A DNA stretch of 64,000 nucleotides from Chroococcidiopsis sp. TS-821. Lineage in GTDB: Bacteria > Cyanobacteriota > Cyanobacteriia > Cyanobacteriales > Chroococcidiopsidaceae. Below, piece after piece: positions 10,902-21,309 of this stretch. Each line of letters begins with the position of its first letter. The stretch's first letter is position 1. The translations under genes were made by a program, and so were the position numbers. The notes under the pieces were generated by a model that searched no databases, had not been told where the DNA came from, and saw nothing but the letters and a program-made list of their open reading frames with translations. Location: positions 95,640-159,639 of the forward strand of contig NZ_MVDI01000010.1 of NCBI RefSeq assembly GCF_002939305.1, in the 5' to 3' direction.

Positions 10902-11294
10902 CTAATCGCCGCGCGAAGACTGTCCGTCGCGTCGCCCTAACTCATAAACGCCGCAAGCCATGCATGCGAGAATTCCCATGCTGATCGCCCAGCTTTTGCC
11001 AAGACTAATTTCAACACCATAGTTGCATAAGCTACCAACAATTAAAAACGGCACAATACTAAAAAGTGACGCGTAAAAGGCATTTTGTGACTCTCTGGCA
11101 ATGCGGGTTTTTTCAAATTCTGTTTCACTACTGTACAGCGATCGCTCGGCAAAATTAAACCAGCGATTGAGTTGCTCGATTACCCACTCACTGACAGGCG
11201 AAAACCCCAAATACAATGCCAAAGACCACAAACTTGCGCCGGCGATCGTTGTGGCGTTGATATCGAATTGAAATGGAAAAATATCACTTAGCAT
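10902..11294 (-). CDS. Small conserved membrane protein, function unknown
   Basis: 130 residues with three predicted membrane helices: about 14-32 (TIAGASLWSLALYLGF), 75-93 (FYASLFSIVPFLIVGSLC) and 100-118 (WAISMGILACMACGVYEL). A charged amphipathic stretch lies between helices 1 and 2 (ERSLYSSETEFEKTRIARES). No catalytic motif is seen and I do not recognise the family by name. Normal HIP1 content and a clear start (MLSDIFPFQF) support a real gene. It is convergent with the LpxB-related gene, with repeats between them. Confidence 0.6.
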   Translation of the reverse strand: MLSDIFPFQFDINATTIAGASLWSLALYLGFSPVSEWVIEQLNRWFNFAERSLYSSETEFEKTRIARESQNAFYASLFSIVPFLIVGSLCNYGVEISLGKSWAISMGILACMACGVYELGRRDGQSSRGD

Positions 11295-12236
11295 GGTTCG
11301 CAGCGGTGCGCAGAGTCACCGAAGATCAACTTATGGCGTTTTCAGAATTTTAACGATAAACTGGAGCTTTCACAAAATCGAACTGCCAATCTGTCAGCCT
11401 GCAATAAAAAATCAGTACATTTTTGTGTAAAATGTTATTAATAATACAGATTTTTTTTTGAAGATTATGCATACTCGCTCAGAGTTAAATAGTATTCTTT
11501 ATTATTTACTGAGTTGAGGCAAGATGAATCCTCAGAAAAAATGCGGGGAACTAGCCAAGCGATCGCATTTGCAGCCATAATTTTACGCTCAAAATCGCCA
11601 ATTATAAAGTAGCTAGTGGGCACATAGCTTAAGAAGTTGCATCAATATGCAGCGTAATGGCAATGGTTGAGGTATTCAAGCTCGTCCTTTCTAGTAGTCA
11701 GCCTTAGAGATCATTTGCTACACAGCCAAAGAAACTATTGAAGAAAGCTTGAGTAAAGCGATCGCAGAACTACAAAGTAGAACAACCTCAACTAGAATAT
11801 GCGATTTAACTTCTTTAGAAAGTATTACTTGACTTTTAATGAAAATTAGCGAGCGCTGTCAAATCCGAGCAAAGACTATATGAAACTTCCCTAATTTTAG
11901 AAGAACTAGCCGCAAGCTGAATTTAAGCTTAAGTGTAACGCGCCTGCGTGCTGACAAAGAGTAAAATGCAGCGTAAGCGCTGTAGTCATGTCGCAGTGCC
12001 ATCAATTGGATTTGGATAAGGTAAATTCACGTTGTTAGCAATAAAGCTTGAAGTAGGGCGAGTTAACCCAAAGTGAGATTTCACAATTGAGATCCCTTTT
12101 TAATATAGGAATCGAGGGCGATTGCACAACATAACCATAGCTCGATCGCTCATGAGTAAGACGCGTTTATACTTGGCGCAAACTTGGCGATCGCGAAGTT
12201 TTTTACACGCGAGCCACATACGTAGGGAGAAGAAAC
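11295..12236. other. Long gap with possible gene debris
   Basis: 942 bases without a convincing gene. Two stretches look coding-like but have no start and no family I can name. (a) Plus strand 11698-11832 is open for 44 codons (contains CYTAKETIEESLSKAIAELQ) and ends in TGA. (b) Minus strand about 12082-11990 is open for 31 codons and ends NLPYPNPIDGTAT-stop. Two tiny frames near 11467 and 11524 also start with ATG. The most economical reading is eroded genes plus the promoter region of fbp near 12100-12236. Confidence 0.45.
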
Positions 12237-13316
12237 ATGGCTGAAGCGCAACAACCACTAGACTACGAGTACGCGCTAGACCGCGATTGTACAACGTTAT
12301 CACGGCACGTATTACAGCAACTACAAAGCTTCGCGCCGGATGCACAAGACCTCAGCGCTTTAATGAATCGCATCGCCTTGGCTGGTAAGCTCATAGCCCG
12401 ACGTCTCAGTCGTGCAGGGTTAATGGAGGGTGTCTTGGGCTTTACGGGAGACGTTAATATTCAAGGCGAATCCGTTAAAAAGATGGATGTTTATGCGAAC
12501 GATGTTTTCATCTCGGTATTCAAGCAAAGTGGTTTAGTTTGTCGTTTAGCTTCCGAGGAGATGGAAAGACCTTACTACATTCCAGAAAACTGTCCCATCG
12601 GTCGCTATACACTGCTTTACGACCCGATCGACGGCTCCTCGAATACAGATATTAACTTAAGCTTAGGTTCCATTTTTGCCATTCGGCAGCAAGAAGGAGA
12701 AGACCGCGATGGCACGGCAAGTGACTTGTTACAAAGTGGTCGCAAACAAATTGCCGCAGGCTACATCCTTTACGGTCCTAGTACAATGTTAGTGTACTCG
12801 ATTGGCAAAGGCGTTCACTCATTCTCGCTTGACCCTAGTTTAGGCGAATTTATTTTAACTGAAGAAAATATTCAGATTCCCACAAAAGGACCTGTATATA
12901 GCGTTAATGAAGGTAACTTCTGGCAGTGGGAAGAGTCAATTCGCGAGTATATCCGCTACGTGCATCGTACAGAAGGCTATACAGCGCGCTACAGCGGAGC
13001 AATGGTCAGTGACATCCACCGCGTTTTAGTACAAGGTGGCGTGTTTCTCTATCCAGGAACAACAAAAAAACCAGAAGGGAAAATTCGTTTGTTATACGAG
13101 TCTGCTCCTCTAGCCTTTCTGATTGAACAAGCAGGCGGAAGAGCGAGTACGGGAACTCAGGAAATTTTAGACGTAGTACCCGAACAACTTCATCAACGCA
13201 CGCCTTTGATCATTGGAAGTAGGGAAAACGTTGAGTTAGTAGAGTCATTTATTCAGCAACAAGCAAAAGCACACAGCGAAAAAACAATGATGGCTCGTTC
13301 GCGCGTACCACAATAA
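12237..13316 (+). CDS. fbp: Fructose-1,6-bisphosphatase class I
   Basis: 359 residues, class I FBPase (fructose-1,6-bisphosphate to fructose-6-phosphate) of the Calvin cycle and gluconeogenesis, cytoplasmic. The metal/phosphate motif DPIDGSSN lies near residue 129, and the conserved acidic SEEME precedes it; the C-terminal [13 protein letters not shown] block is intact. Length fits cyanobacterial F-I enzymes (about 350). A GGGAG ribosome site precedes the ATG. It starts the fbp-tal-zwf-opcA cluster, the same order as the known Nostoc cluster, which links Calvin-cycle regulation to the oxidative pentose phosphate pathway. Confidence 0.97.
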   Translation: MAEAQQPLDYEYALDRDCTTLSRHVLQQLQSFAPDAQDLSALMNRIALAGKLIARRLSRAGLMEGVLGFTGDVNIQGESVKKMDVYANDVFISVFKQSGLVCRLASEEMERPYYIPENCPIGRYTLLYDPIDGSSNTDINLSLGSIFAIRQQEGEDRDGTASDLLQSGRKQIAAGYILYGPSTMLVYSIGKGVHSFSLDPSLGEFILTEENIQIPTKGPVYSVNEGNFWQWEESIREYIRYVHRTEGYTARYSGAMVSDIHRVLVQGGVFLYPGTTKKPEGKIRLLYESAPLAFLIEQAGGRASTGTQEILDVVPEQLHQRTPLIIGSRENVELVESFIQQQAKAHSEKTMMARSRVPQ

Positions 13317-13372
13317 AAGCGAGTCAGAAAATTGGGTTTTGTAGTTAAAAATTACATCGGGAGAAAATAGCA

Positions 13373-14536
13373 ATGACAGATCAAGCAACAAAACCAGCTA
13401 ATCACTTGATCGAAATCAAACAATACGGTCAAAGTATCTGGATGGATAACTTGACCCGCGACATGATTCAATCAGGCGAACTCAAACAGCTCATCGAAAA
13501 CGGTGGAATTTGTGGGATTACCTCTAACCCAGCAATTTTTGAAAAAGCAATTAAGGGTAATGCCATTTACGATGCAGATATTGAAGCAGGAATTAAAGCT
13601 GGGTTACCGACATACAAAATTTACGAATCGCTGATTTTTGAAGATATTCGTAACGCCTGCGATATTTTACGCCCTGTGTATGAATCCTCGAATGGTCTAG
13701 ACGGCTATGTAAGCATCGAAGTCCCGCCCACGATCGCGCACGATACCGAAGCAACCATCAAAGAAGCCAAGCGTTACTACCAAGAAATTGGTCGGGAAAA
13801 CGTGATGATCAAAATTCCTGGTACCAAAGCAGGCTTACCCGCTGTTGAGCAAGTTATTGCAGAAGGAATTAATGTTAACGTTACTTTGCTCTTTTCAGTA
13901 GCAAGCTACGTTGAGACAGCTTGGGCATACATTCGCGGGTTAGAAAAGCGCGTAGCTGAAGGTAAAGATATCAGCAATATTGCCTCCGTCGCAAGTTTCT
14001 TCCTCAGCCGCATTGATAGCAACATCGACAAGCGCATTGACGAAAAACTCGCGCAAGGAATTGACGATTTGAGTCGTCAAGCAAAACTTGAAGCCATCAA
14101 AGGTAAAGTCGCGATCGCCAACGCTAAAATTGCGTATCAAAAATACAAAGAAATTTTTAGTAGCGATCGCTGGAAAGCACTTCAAGAAAAAGGCGGTAAA
14201 ATTCAACGCTTATTATGGGCAAGCACCAGCACGAAAGACCCCAAATACAGCGATGTAATGTACGTTGATGAATTGATTGGTCCAGATACCGTCAATACTT
14301 TACCGCCAAGCACGATCGAAGCTTGTGCTGACCACTGTAATGTCGATAACCGCATTGAAACTGGAGTCAAAGAAGCTTATGAATTGATCGAGAGCCTCAA
14401 AGATCCAGAAATCAATATCAACCTCGATGAAGTCATGGACGAATTACTTGTCGAAGGTATTGAAAAGTTTGTGACACCTTTCCAGTCATTGATGGACTCT
14501 CTAGAAGAGAAGGTCAAGCAACTATCTCCTGTGTAA
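13373..14536 (+). CDS. tal: Transaldolase
   Basis: 387 residues, transaldolase of the long form (about 360-390) found with zwf/opcA in cyanobacteria and actinobacteria. It transfers a dihydroxyacetone unit between sugar phosphates in the pentose phosphate pathway. The Schiff-base lysine lies in ENVMIKIPGTKAG near residue 145; SNPAIFEKAI and the LWASTSTKDPKYSD phosphate-binding block are intact. GGGAG sits 9 bases before the ATG. It follows fbp by 56 bases and is separated from zwf by about 100 bases that carry a repeat hairpin, so zwf and opcA may also be transcribed on their own. Confidence 0.96.
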   Translation: MTDQATKPANHLIEIKQYGQSIWMDNLTRDMIQSGELKQLIENGGICGITSNPAIFEKAIKGNAIYDADIEAGIKAGLPTYKIYESLIFEDIRNACDILRPVYESSNGLDGYVSIEVPPTIAHDTEATIKEAKRYYQEIGRENVMIKIPGTKAGLPAVEQVIAEGINVNVTLLFSVASYVETAWAYIRGLEKRVAEGKDISNIASVASFFLSRIDSNIDKRIDEKLAQGIDDLSRQAKLEAIKGKVAIANAKIAYQKYKEIFSSDRWKALQEKGGKIQRLLWASTSTKDPKYSDVMYVDELIGPDTVNTLPPSTIEACADHCNVDNRIETGVKEAYELIESLKDPEININLDEVMDELLVEGIEKFVTPFQSLMDSLEEKVKQLSPV

Positions 14537-14549
14537 GCCGTTAGCTGCG

Positions 14550-14598
14550 AGCAATTAGTGATTAGCAAGCAAGGTAAACTGCTAATTGCTAATTGCTA
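14550..14598. repeat. Inverted STRR-like repeat between tal and zwf
   Basis: Left arm AGCAATTAGTGATTAGCA (14550-14567) can pair with right arm TGCTAATTGCTAATTGCT (about 14580-14598), itself built of GCTAATT units. It may act as an mRNA processing or stability hairpin between tal and zwf; there is no T-run, so it is not a standard terminator. Confidence 0.65.
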
Positions 14599-14635
14599 AG
14601 AAGTTGAATCAAGTCACAAAACCTCGAAACACACT

Positions 14636-16165
14636 ATGGTCACGCTGCTAGAAAATCCGCTGCGCGTTGGGTTGCAACAGGAAAGAATACCAGAACCTCA
14701 AATTCTGGTCATTTTCGGAGCATCAGGGGATCTCACTCAGCGCAAGTTGGTTCCAGCACTTTACAAACTACGCCGCGAACGACGTATTCCCCCAGAAACA
14801 ACAATTGTAGGTGTTGCCCGTCGAGATTGGAGTCACGACTACTTCCGCGAACAAATGCGCGAGGGAATCGAACAATTTTCTGACGGTCTTGGTCGCGAAG
14901 AACTGTGGCAAGAATTTTCTCAGGGATTATTTTACTGCCCAGGTGATATCGATAAACCCGAAAGCTATCAAAAACTCAAAGAATTTTTGAGCGAACTCGA
15001 TGGCAAGCGCGGTACGCAAGGCAACCGTGTATTTTATCTTTCAGTCGCACCAAAATTCTTCCCAGAAGCAATTCAGCAACTCGGACAAGCAGGAATGCTT
15101 AGCGATCCTGTGAAGCATCGGTTGGTGATTGAAAAACCTTTTGGTCGGGATTTAGCTTCGGCGCGATCGCTCAACCGCATCGTGCAAAAAGTCTGTCGCG
15201 AAGAACAGGTTTACCGCATCGACCATTACTTAGGTAAAGAAACGGTGCAAAATCTGTTAGTATTTCGCTTTGCCAATGCTATTTTTGAGCCGCTGTGGAA
15301 TCGCCAGTTCGTCGATCACGTGCAAATCACGGTTGCTGAAACCGTAGGCGTGGAAGATCGTGCAGGGTACTATGAAACGGCAGGGGCTTTGCGCGATATG
15401 TTGCAGAATCACTTGATGCAACTGTTCTGCTTTACTGCGATGGAACCTCCAAATTCGCTCGATGCTGAGAGTTTTCGCACAGAGAAAGTGAAAGTTCTAC
15501 AAGCAACACGTCTAGCGGATTTGCAAAACTTAGATTTGTGTGCAGTGCGAGGACAGTACAGCGCAGGGTGGATGAAAGGTAAGAAAGTCCCAGGCTACCG
15601 CGAAGAACCAGGCGTCGATCCTAACTCAACGACTAACACCTTTGTGGCAATGAAGTTTGCGATCGATAACTGGCGCTGGAACGGCGTACCCTTTTATCTA
15701 CGTACCGGCAAGCGCTTGCCGAAAAAAGTGTCGGAAATTTCAATTCATTTTCGCGAAGTCCCAAATTTGATTTTTCAGTCTGCTTCGCAGCAAATGAACA
15801 ACAACATTCTGGCGATGCGAATTCAGCCAAATGAGGGAATTTCACTGCGTTTTGAAGTGAAAATGCCAGGACCCGATTTGCGGACTCGTTCAGTGGATAT
15901 GGATTTCAGCTACGGTTCGACCTTCGGATTTGCCGCTTCAGATGCGTACGATCGCCTACTTTTAGACTGCATGATGGGCGACCAAACTTTATTTACACGC
16001 GCTGATGAAGTAGAAGTGGCTTGGCAAGTCGTAACTCCTGCACTCGCCGCTTGGGATGCACCCACCGATCCCGCCAGTATTCCGCAATATGAAGCAGGAA
16101 CCTGGGGATCCGCTGAAGCTGAAACTCTCATTAATCGCGATGGACGCCGCTGGCGCAGACTCTAG
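14636..16165 (+). CDS. zwf: Glucose-6-phosphate 1-dehydrogenase
   Basis: 509 residues, the standard length. It oxidises glucose-6-phosphate to 6-phosphogluconolactone with NADP+, the entry step of the oxidative pentose phosphate pathway used in the dark. The nucleotide-binding [18 protein letters not shown] is at about residues 26-43, the substrate site RIDHYLGKE at 194-202, and [15 protein letters not shown] lies between them. It is followed by opcA, whose product activates this enzyme in cyanobacteria. Confidence 0.98.
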   Translation: MVTLLENPLRVGLQQERIPEPQILVIFGASGDLTQRKLVPALYKLRRERRIPPETTIVGVARRDWSHDYFREQMREGIEQFSDGLGREELWQEFSQGLFYCPGDIDKPESYQKLKEFLSELDGKRGTQGNRVFYLSVAPKFFPEAIQQLGQAGMLSDPVKHRLVIEKPFGRDLASARSLNRIVQKVCREEQVYRIDHYLGKETVQNLLVFRFANAIFEPLWNRQFVDHVQITVAETVGVEDRAGYYETAGALRDMLQNHLMQLFCFTAMEPPNSLDAESFRTEKVKVLQATRLADLQNLDLCAVRGQYSAGWMKGKKVPGYREEPGVDPNSTTNTFVAMKFAIDNWRWNGVPFYLRTGKRLPKKVSEISIHFREVPNLIFQSASQQMNNNILAMRIQPNEGISLRFEVKMPGPDLRTRSVDMDFSYGSTFGFAASDAYDRLLLDCMMGDQTLFTRADEVEVAWQVVTPALAAWDAPTDPASIPQYEAGTWGSAEAETLINRDGRRWRRL

Positions 16166-16354
16166 CAGGATATAGGGGTGAGGGGTTAGTGAGTAGTGAT
16201 TCGTTTTGAGATATAAATTAACTCTATTCAAAATTCACCCCTAACCTCAGACCTTTGCTAGACCTTAGTATACAAAAACCCAAAAAGAATTGAACTACCT
16301 TAAAGCTAACGACTAACAGCTCATCACATTAAAACTAAAACTGCAAAGTAAATT

Positions 16355-17719
16355 ATGGCAATTCAATCTCCTCCAATTTTTTCACTTCAGGAGCCAAAGG
16401 ATGTTTCCCTCGGTGAAATTGAGGCAGAACTCAATAAAATTTGGCAAAGTTACGGAACGACTGGAAATGGTGAGGGAAGCCCCGCAGCTACTCGTGCCGC
16501 GACATTTAGTTTAATTGTTTACGAACCCGAAGAAACACAACTCCTGTTAGCTAAGTTAAACATTTATCACGGTCCAATTGATGGTATTCCAGGACCGCAA
16601 ACTGAAGCCGCACTCCGCGAATTTCAGAAAAAATACGACTTACCCGTCAGTGGTATTGCAACACCGGAAACGCGGGCAAAATTACGCGAAGCTGTTGCAC
16701 AGCAACATGGACCAGCTAATGGTGATAGCGATACGCCCTATAGTTGGGATAGTAGCAGAAATCCCAAAATTGCTGACGCGATCGCGCTACGCAACCCGTG
16801 TCGCATTATCACGCTGTGTCCTGTTGTCGGTGATGATGACGGCGTAACAGCACAAGTTTCAGCGTACTGTCCGATCCAAAAGCAATCTGCAACAACGCTG
16901 ATTTGTTGCGAATACATCACATTTACAGGAACCGCCGCCGGCTTGGAGCGGGTGGCAGGAATGATTGCGGCGCTTTTGATTGGTGACTTACCCAAGTTTT
17001 TGTGGTGGAAAACAACGCCGGATCCTCACAATCCACTTTTCAAACGTCTCGCATCTGTCTGCAATTCCGTAATTGTAGACTCTAGTGGATTCAATGCCCC
17101 TGAATTTGGGCTGTTGCGCGTCCAAGAACTCGTCGAAGCAGGTATTCCAATCGCCGATCTCAACTGGCGACGCATATCAGCTTGGCAAGAATTAACAGCA
17201 GAAGCGTTCGACCCACCACAACGACGTGCGGCATTAAGCGAGGTAGACCGCGTTACAATCGATTACGAAAAAGGTAACCCTGCACAAGCACTGCTATTTT
17301 TAGGTTGGTTGGCAAGTCGCCTGCACTGGCATCCGTGCGAATTTGAACAGGAACCAGGCGACTACGAAATTAAGCGTATCCGGTTTACCGCTCAAGATCA
17401 ACGCCAAGTTGAAGCTGAGTTAGCTGCTATCCCGACTGACGCCGGTGAGATTCCCGGCGATCTCATCGCGCTGCGCTTGAACTCGACGAACCCTGAAGCT
17501 GATTGCTGTACGGTCGTTTGTTCGGAAACGGGTGGCTGTATGCGTATGGAAGTCGGTGGTGGTGCTCAAGCGTGTCGTTTTCAACAAGTATCATCGCTTG
17601 CCGATCAAAAAGCAGAAATTTTGCTGAGCCAGCAACTACAACGTGTCGGACATGAGGCACTTTATGAAGAAAGCCTTGCCGTAACTGCGCAAATACTCCG
17701 ACTCGCGCCGCAAAATTGA
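16355..17719 (+). CDS. opcA: Glucose-6-phosphate dehydrogenase assembly/activator protein
   Basis: 454 residues. The C-terminal two thirds match OpcA (GDLPKFLWWKTTPDPHNPLF, VDSSGFNAPEFGLLRVQELV), which is needed for full activity and redox control of Zwf. Unlike actinobacterial OpcA it carries an N-terminal peptidoglycan-binding-1-like repeat at about residues 65-110 (YHGPIDGIPGPQTEAALREF). With no signal peptide this domain is unlikely to touch cell wall and may be a protein-protein module; it is common in cyanobacterial OpcA. Cysteines in the centre (CRIITLCPVV, CCEYITF) could take part in redox control. It is the last gene of the cluster. Confidence 0.95.
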   Translation: MAIQSPPIFSLQEPKDVSLGEIEAELNKIWQSYGTTGNGEGSPAATRAATFSLIVYEPEETQLLLAKLNIYHGPIDGIPGPQTEAALREFQKKYDLPVSGIATPETRAKLREAVAQQHGPANGDSDTPYSWDSSRNPKIADAIALRNPCRIITLCPVVGDDDGVTAQVSAYCPIQKQSATTLICCEYITFTGTAAGLERVAGMIAALLIGDLPKFLWWKTTPDPHNPLFKRLASVCNSVIVDSSGFNAPEFGLLRVQELVEAGIPIADLNWRRISAWQELTAEAFDPPQRRAALSEVDRVTIDYEKGNPAQALLFLGWLASRLHWHPCEFEQEPGDYEIKRIRFTAQDQRQVEAELAAIPTDAGEIPGDLIALRLNSTNPEADCCTVVCSETGGCMRMEVGGGAQACRFQQVSSLADQKAEILLSQQLQRVGHEALYEESLAVTAQILRLAPQN

Positions 17720-17811
17720 AGAAAAGGTCAGGGGTCAGGAATCGAAAAGTGGGGCTATTAGTGATATGTATTCCCTATTCTCGTCCAGCCTCTGATCCCA
17801 GCTTTTCTGAC

Positions 17812-18759
17812 TTATTGAAATAGAAACAACCATAAAGGTAAGACCAGCAGTAATAAAATCGTAGACACAACAATACAGCTAGCGACTAATTCGCGTTCTA
17901 AATTGTATTCCTCTGCGAAAATTAATCCAGCAAACGCCGAAGGCATTCCCGACATCAAGACCATAGCTAAACGGCGATCGCCGGACAATCCCAAACACAG
18001 TGTCGTCAAAATACCGACTAACGCAGGAATAACAACGACTTTGAGCAGCGCAGGCAGAAATGCCAGCTTTAAACTTTTCCACCCGCGTAGTTGGGCAAGT
18101 CGCATTCCTGTGAGCAAAAACGCTGCAGGAATTACAATTCCAATCGATGCTTGCAGTCCTGATTCGACTAAAGCAGGTAGTTCAATATCGCGCGTTAGGT
18201 AGCCCAGCAAGAAAGTCCACAGCGTTGGTACGGTTAACACATCTCGTAATTGCACCCACCAACGATTGGGATGTGTCTCGCGTGCAAAATAACTGGCAAT
18301 AAAAACTCCAAAGCCATAAGTACCTATAAGATTGTGCGTCAAGCTATAGAAGACGATCCAGTTTAGATAGGTACGATCGATAAATGCTGGCGCGATCGCG
18401 AGTCCGACAAATCCTGTATTACCCAGCACCGCAGCTAAAATAAAACTGCCTTGAATCGCTGGAGAATTGAAAGCCGCAGCTATTGGTAGAAAAGTCAGTC
18501 TTTTGACTATTTGTAGACAAAAAACAGCAACACCCAACCCCAAAAGCAGTGCAGCAAAAGTAATGAGTGGTGGAAGCGCGATCGACTGTGAAAAATCAGT
18601 CTGTCGTGCAAGTGCCAAAATTTCTATGGGAATGCCTACCCAATACAGGCTACGCCCTAGCAGGCGCGGTAAAGTTTGCGGCAGAAAGCGAAAGCATAAT
18701 AATCCTAGACTTGTCCACAAAATTAGTGGGAAGTAGGCATCAAATAGCGTTTGTGTCAT
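17812..18759 (-). CDS. AEC-family (auxin efflux carrier type) transporter
   Basis: 315 residues, nearly all in hydrophobic segments: about ten membrane helices in two halves, as in AEC/BASS-fold carriers. Recognisable family stretches are SPAIQGSFILAAVLGNTGF (helix break with Gly-Asn), TGMRLAQLRGWKSL and VLMSGMPSAFAGLIFAEEY. AEC members export or take up organic anions or auxin-like acids; the substrate cannot be predicted. It is convergent with opcA and behind zipN on the same strand, with a GTCAGAGGTCAGA repeat upstream. Confidence 0.85.
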   Translation of the reverse strand: MTQTLFDAYFPLILWTSLGLLCFRFLPQTLPRLLGRSLYWVGIPIEILALARQTDFSQSIALPPLITFAALLLGLGVAVFCLQIVKRLTFLPIAAAFNSPAIQGSFILAAVLGNTGFVGLAIAPAFIDRTYLNWIVFYSLTHNLIGTYGFGVFIASYFARETHPNRWWVQLRDVLTVPTLWTFLLGYLTRDIELPALVESGLQASIGIVIPAAFLLTGMRLAQLRGWKSLKLAFLPALLKVVVIPALVGILTTLCLGLSGDRRLAMVLMSGMPSAFAGLIFAEEYNLERELVASCIVVSTILLLLVLPLWLFLFQ

Positions 18760-18966
18760 TCTTGAGGGGCGAGGAGCGAGGAGGTATGGGAAGATAATTA
18801 GCAGAAGTCAGAGGTCAGAAAAGCTAGTTGAATTAGCACAAAACCCCGTGTGGAGGTGTTCTCCATTGACCATTGCTATACAACAGTTCCGCGGTCAAAG
18901 CTAACTAGGTTTGTGACTTACCATCATGATTGTAAAAGCTAATGACTAATCGCTCATCGGTAAAAA

Positions 18967-21114
18967 CTAATTCAAAACCCGCATTTGTCGAATTCGCCAC
19001 GCATTATTTCTACGGACTAAATCGTATCTAACGCGCAAGTTTTCATCAGCGTAAGAAGCGCGCTGGTTTAGCTGTCCTCGATCGTAAATTCGGGCAACTT
19101 CACTGACGGTTGCTTGTACCGTTGCCAAATCTGGATTCGTCGCATTGACTTGTACAGCGTCGATTTTGAGACTGTGCTGAAATTGCCGATGGCGATTATT
19201 TGCGCGATCGCTCCTGACAAGTTGTTGCCATTGCGCGAGCGCCGGATCGACTAAAATATTTTGCAAGCTTTCAATCGCGTAATCAGTGCTAAAAGCTGCT
19301 GCTTTTGCCGATAGCCAACTGTGGATAACTTGCTCGGCTGTTGCTGCATCCAGTGGTTCGACAACAGGCAAAAATTGCGAACCGGGGCTGGGAATAGCAA
19401 GTGGTGGTTGGTTTAACTGTACTGCTAGTTGTTCGCCTGGTAGCGGTGGCGGCGCTGGGTATAATGTTTGGCGTAACCAGCCAAAGGCTTGACCAAGCAG
19501 GGCAAGGATAAATACACTGCCAATAAGTCCAGCCAGCGCTAGTAGAGCGATCGCTGTTTTGTCTTTAACCGCAAAAGCTTTTCTTTTGCGTCTTTTTCTT
19601 TGAGGAACGCGCACGCGTTGTATAGCAGATGTTTGTGAAACTGTCAAGTACCCGTTTGGCGGCGATGATGAAGTAGGACGCGCTGTTGTCGGTTCTAGGG
19701 TCGCACTTCCAGTGGTATTTGCGGTAGTAAAATTTGTCGCACTAACTGCTACATTCGCAGTTGTTTTGCGCGTCCGGTTTGGCTTTTGCCTTTGCGGTTG
19801 AGATGTCTTGTGAGTTGTTGATGTTGCCACCGAAGCTGTGGCTTTTTGTGAAGCTTCGATTTGATTTGGTAGCGCTTCTAAGTAAGTTTGAACGTGTTCG
19901 TCGGCAAAGTATTCTTTTAAAGAAGCTTGCCGGTGTTTTAAGTCGCAAAACTGAGGAAATACTTCATTTTGCAGCCAACGTTCGGCATAGAGACACAAAC
20001 CAGGCAATAAATCAGGAGAACCTTGCGAATATTCGCGAATAAATTCTAATGGCTCGCGTTCTTGTGAAAGTTCTAAAGCGCGATTGGCTTCGACTGTTTG
20101 ACCCAAAAGAAGCGTCGCGATCGCTTGTTCGAGGTAAACATCTTGGCGCTTGGTTTGAGCTAAATGTTGTAACAACTGCTTCGCTTGCGAAATCAGCACA
20201 GGCATGCGCTGCGTAAAACCCCGGGCAATTAAAGCATACACTGCCAAATAGCTAGCTACTGCCGAAGGGCGTTTGCTTTCTGCTTCAAATAAAGTTTGCT
20301 GTTCGGAGACAGTAAGGTATGTCCGGAGTTGCTGAATGAAGCGCAAAAAGTCGTCAAGACTTAGCCCTGAACCATCATCACCTGTACCATCAATTCCACC
20401 ACGCGCATTCAGGAGATCTTGCAGTAACTTGAGTCCCAAATGTCGGCGTTCTAAAGTTGTACCTTCTGGTTCGGCAAGCAATGCCAAAATTCTATAAGGA
20501 CGTAATTTATTGAGATCTGCAGCAATGTCGTTTCTGAGGTTAAGAAAGATACCTTCGCGCGTCAGTCGTTGTTCGCCATTTTGTAGCGAGTTCGCCGCAC
20601 TTTCATAGTTTTTTTGCTGCCATTGTTCGCGTCCTAGTTCTAAGTATGCTAGTGCAACAGTCAAGACAACATCTGCGCGGAGTTGATCGTTATTTTGTTC
20701 GCGGTGCGAGTTGTTGAGATACGAATTTCCCAGCGTTAAAACAAGTTCATATTCGCCGAGTTCTTGAAGAATTAGCAAAGCGCCAGCAAATAAGTTATCT
20801 GCAATTTCAATGATTGGCGTGTGCGGCGCGAAAATGTCTTCAACGAGAACTTCTTTACTTTGCGCGCCTTCCGGTGTTGGTTGCTGTTCGTAGCGATGCG
20901 CAAAATAATTTGTATCGTAAATCTTACGTTGACTGGGTTCGGATAAAACTGCGTACGCTTGCTCGATCAATTGCTTGCGGGCGGCAATGGCTGCGGTTGA
21001 ATACTCGCGTCGCGGTAACTGAATAAGGCGATCGCGATAAGCTTGTTGTAATTGTTCGTGACTCGCCGCAACTGGCAGTCCCAAAATTCGGTAGTAGTCT
21101 AATGGAATTTGCAC
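18967..21114 (-). CDS. zipN: Cell division protein ZipN/Ftn2 (ARC6 orthologue)
   Basis: 715 residues. Order: J-like domain at 4-66 (DYYRILGLPVAASHEQLQQA) without a functional HPD triad; a long helical repeat region about 80-430; a low-complexity basic and Thr/Ser-rich linker about 430-515; one membrane helix about 520-545 (IALLALAGLIGSVFILALLG); and a C-terminal IMS/DUF4101 domain at about 585-715 (AEQVIHSWLSAKAAAF). This is the architecture of cyanobacterial Ftn2/ZipN and plant ARC6, which anchor FtsZ at the inner membrane and organise the divisome. It is divergent from pdhA. Confidence 0.95.
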   Translation of the reverse strand: MQIPLDYYRILGLPVAASHEQLQQAYRDRLIQLPRREYSTAAIAARKQLIEQAYAVLSEPSQRKIYDTNYFAHRYEQQPTPEGAQSKEVLVEDIFAPHTPIIEIADNLFAGALLILQELGEYELVLTLGNSYLNNSHREQNNDQLRADVVLTVALAYLELGREQWQQKNYESAANSLQNGEQRLTREGIFLNLRNDIAADLNKLRPYRILALLAEPEGTTLERRHLGLKLLQDLLNARGGIDGTGDDGSGLSLDDFLRFIQQLRTYLTVSEQQTLFEAESKRPSAVASYLAVYALIARGFTQRMPVLISQAKQLLQHLAQTKRQDVYLEQAIATLLLGQTVEANRALELSQEREPLEFIREYSQGSPDLLPGLCLYAERWLQNEVFPQFCDLKHRQASLKEYFADEHVQTYLEALPNQIEASQKATASVATSTTHKTSQPQRQKPNRTRKTTANVAVSATNFTTANTTGSATLEPTTARPTSSSPPNGYLTVSQTSAIQRVRVPQRKRRKRKAFAVKDKTAIALLALAGLIGSVFILALLGQAFGWLRQTLYPAPPPLPGEQLAVQLNQPPLAIPSPGSQFLPVVEPLDAATAEQVIHSWLSAKAAAFSTDYAIESLQNILVDPALAQWQQLVRSDRANNRHRQFQHSLKIDAVQVNATNPDLATVQATVSEVARIYDRGQLNQRASYADENLRVRYDLVRRNNAWRIRQMRVLN

Positions 21115-21309
21115 AGCTTACTTCCCCTGCACCGCAAGTAATCAACTTCAACGAACGCTTTTCCGTCTCAGCAAAACCGTGCAATTATAATAACTTGAGA
21201 GCTTTGTCCGTAACACGGATCTGCCCCACAATAGTTAAAGTTACCTAACTTGAGATACTAGACAGTATACAACTATTTACAATTTCTTTTACGAGGATAC
21301 TACACGGCA

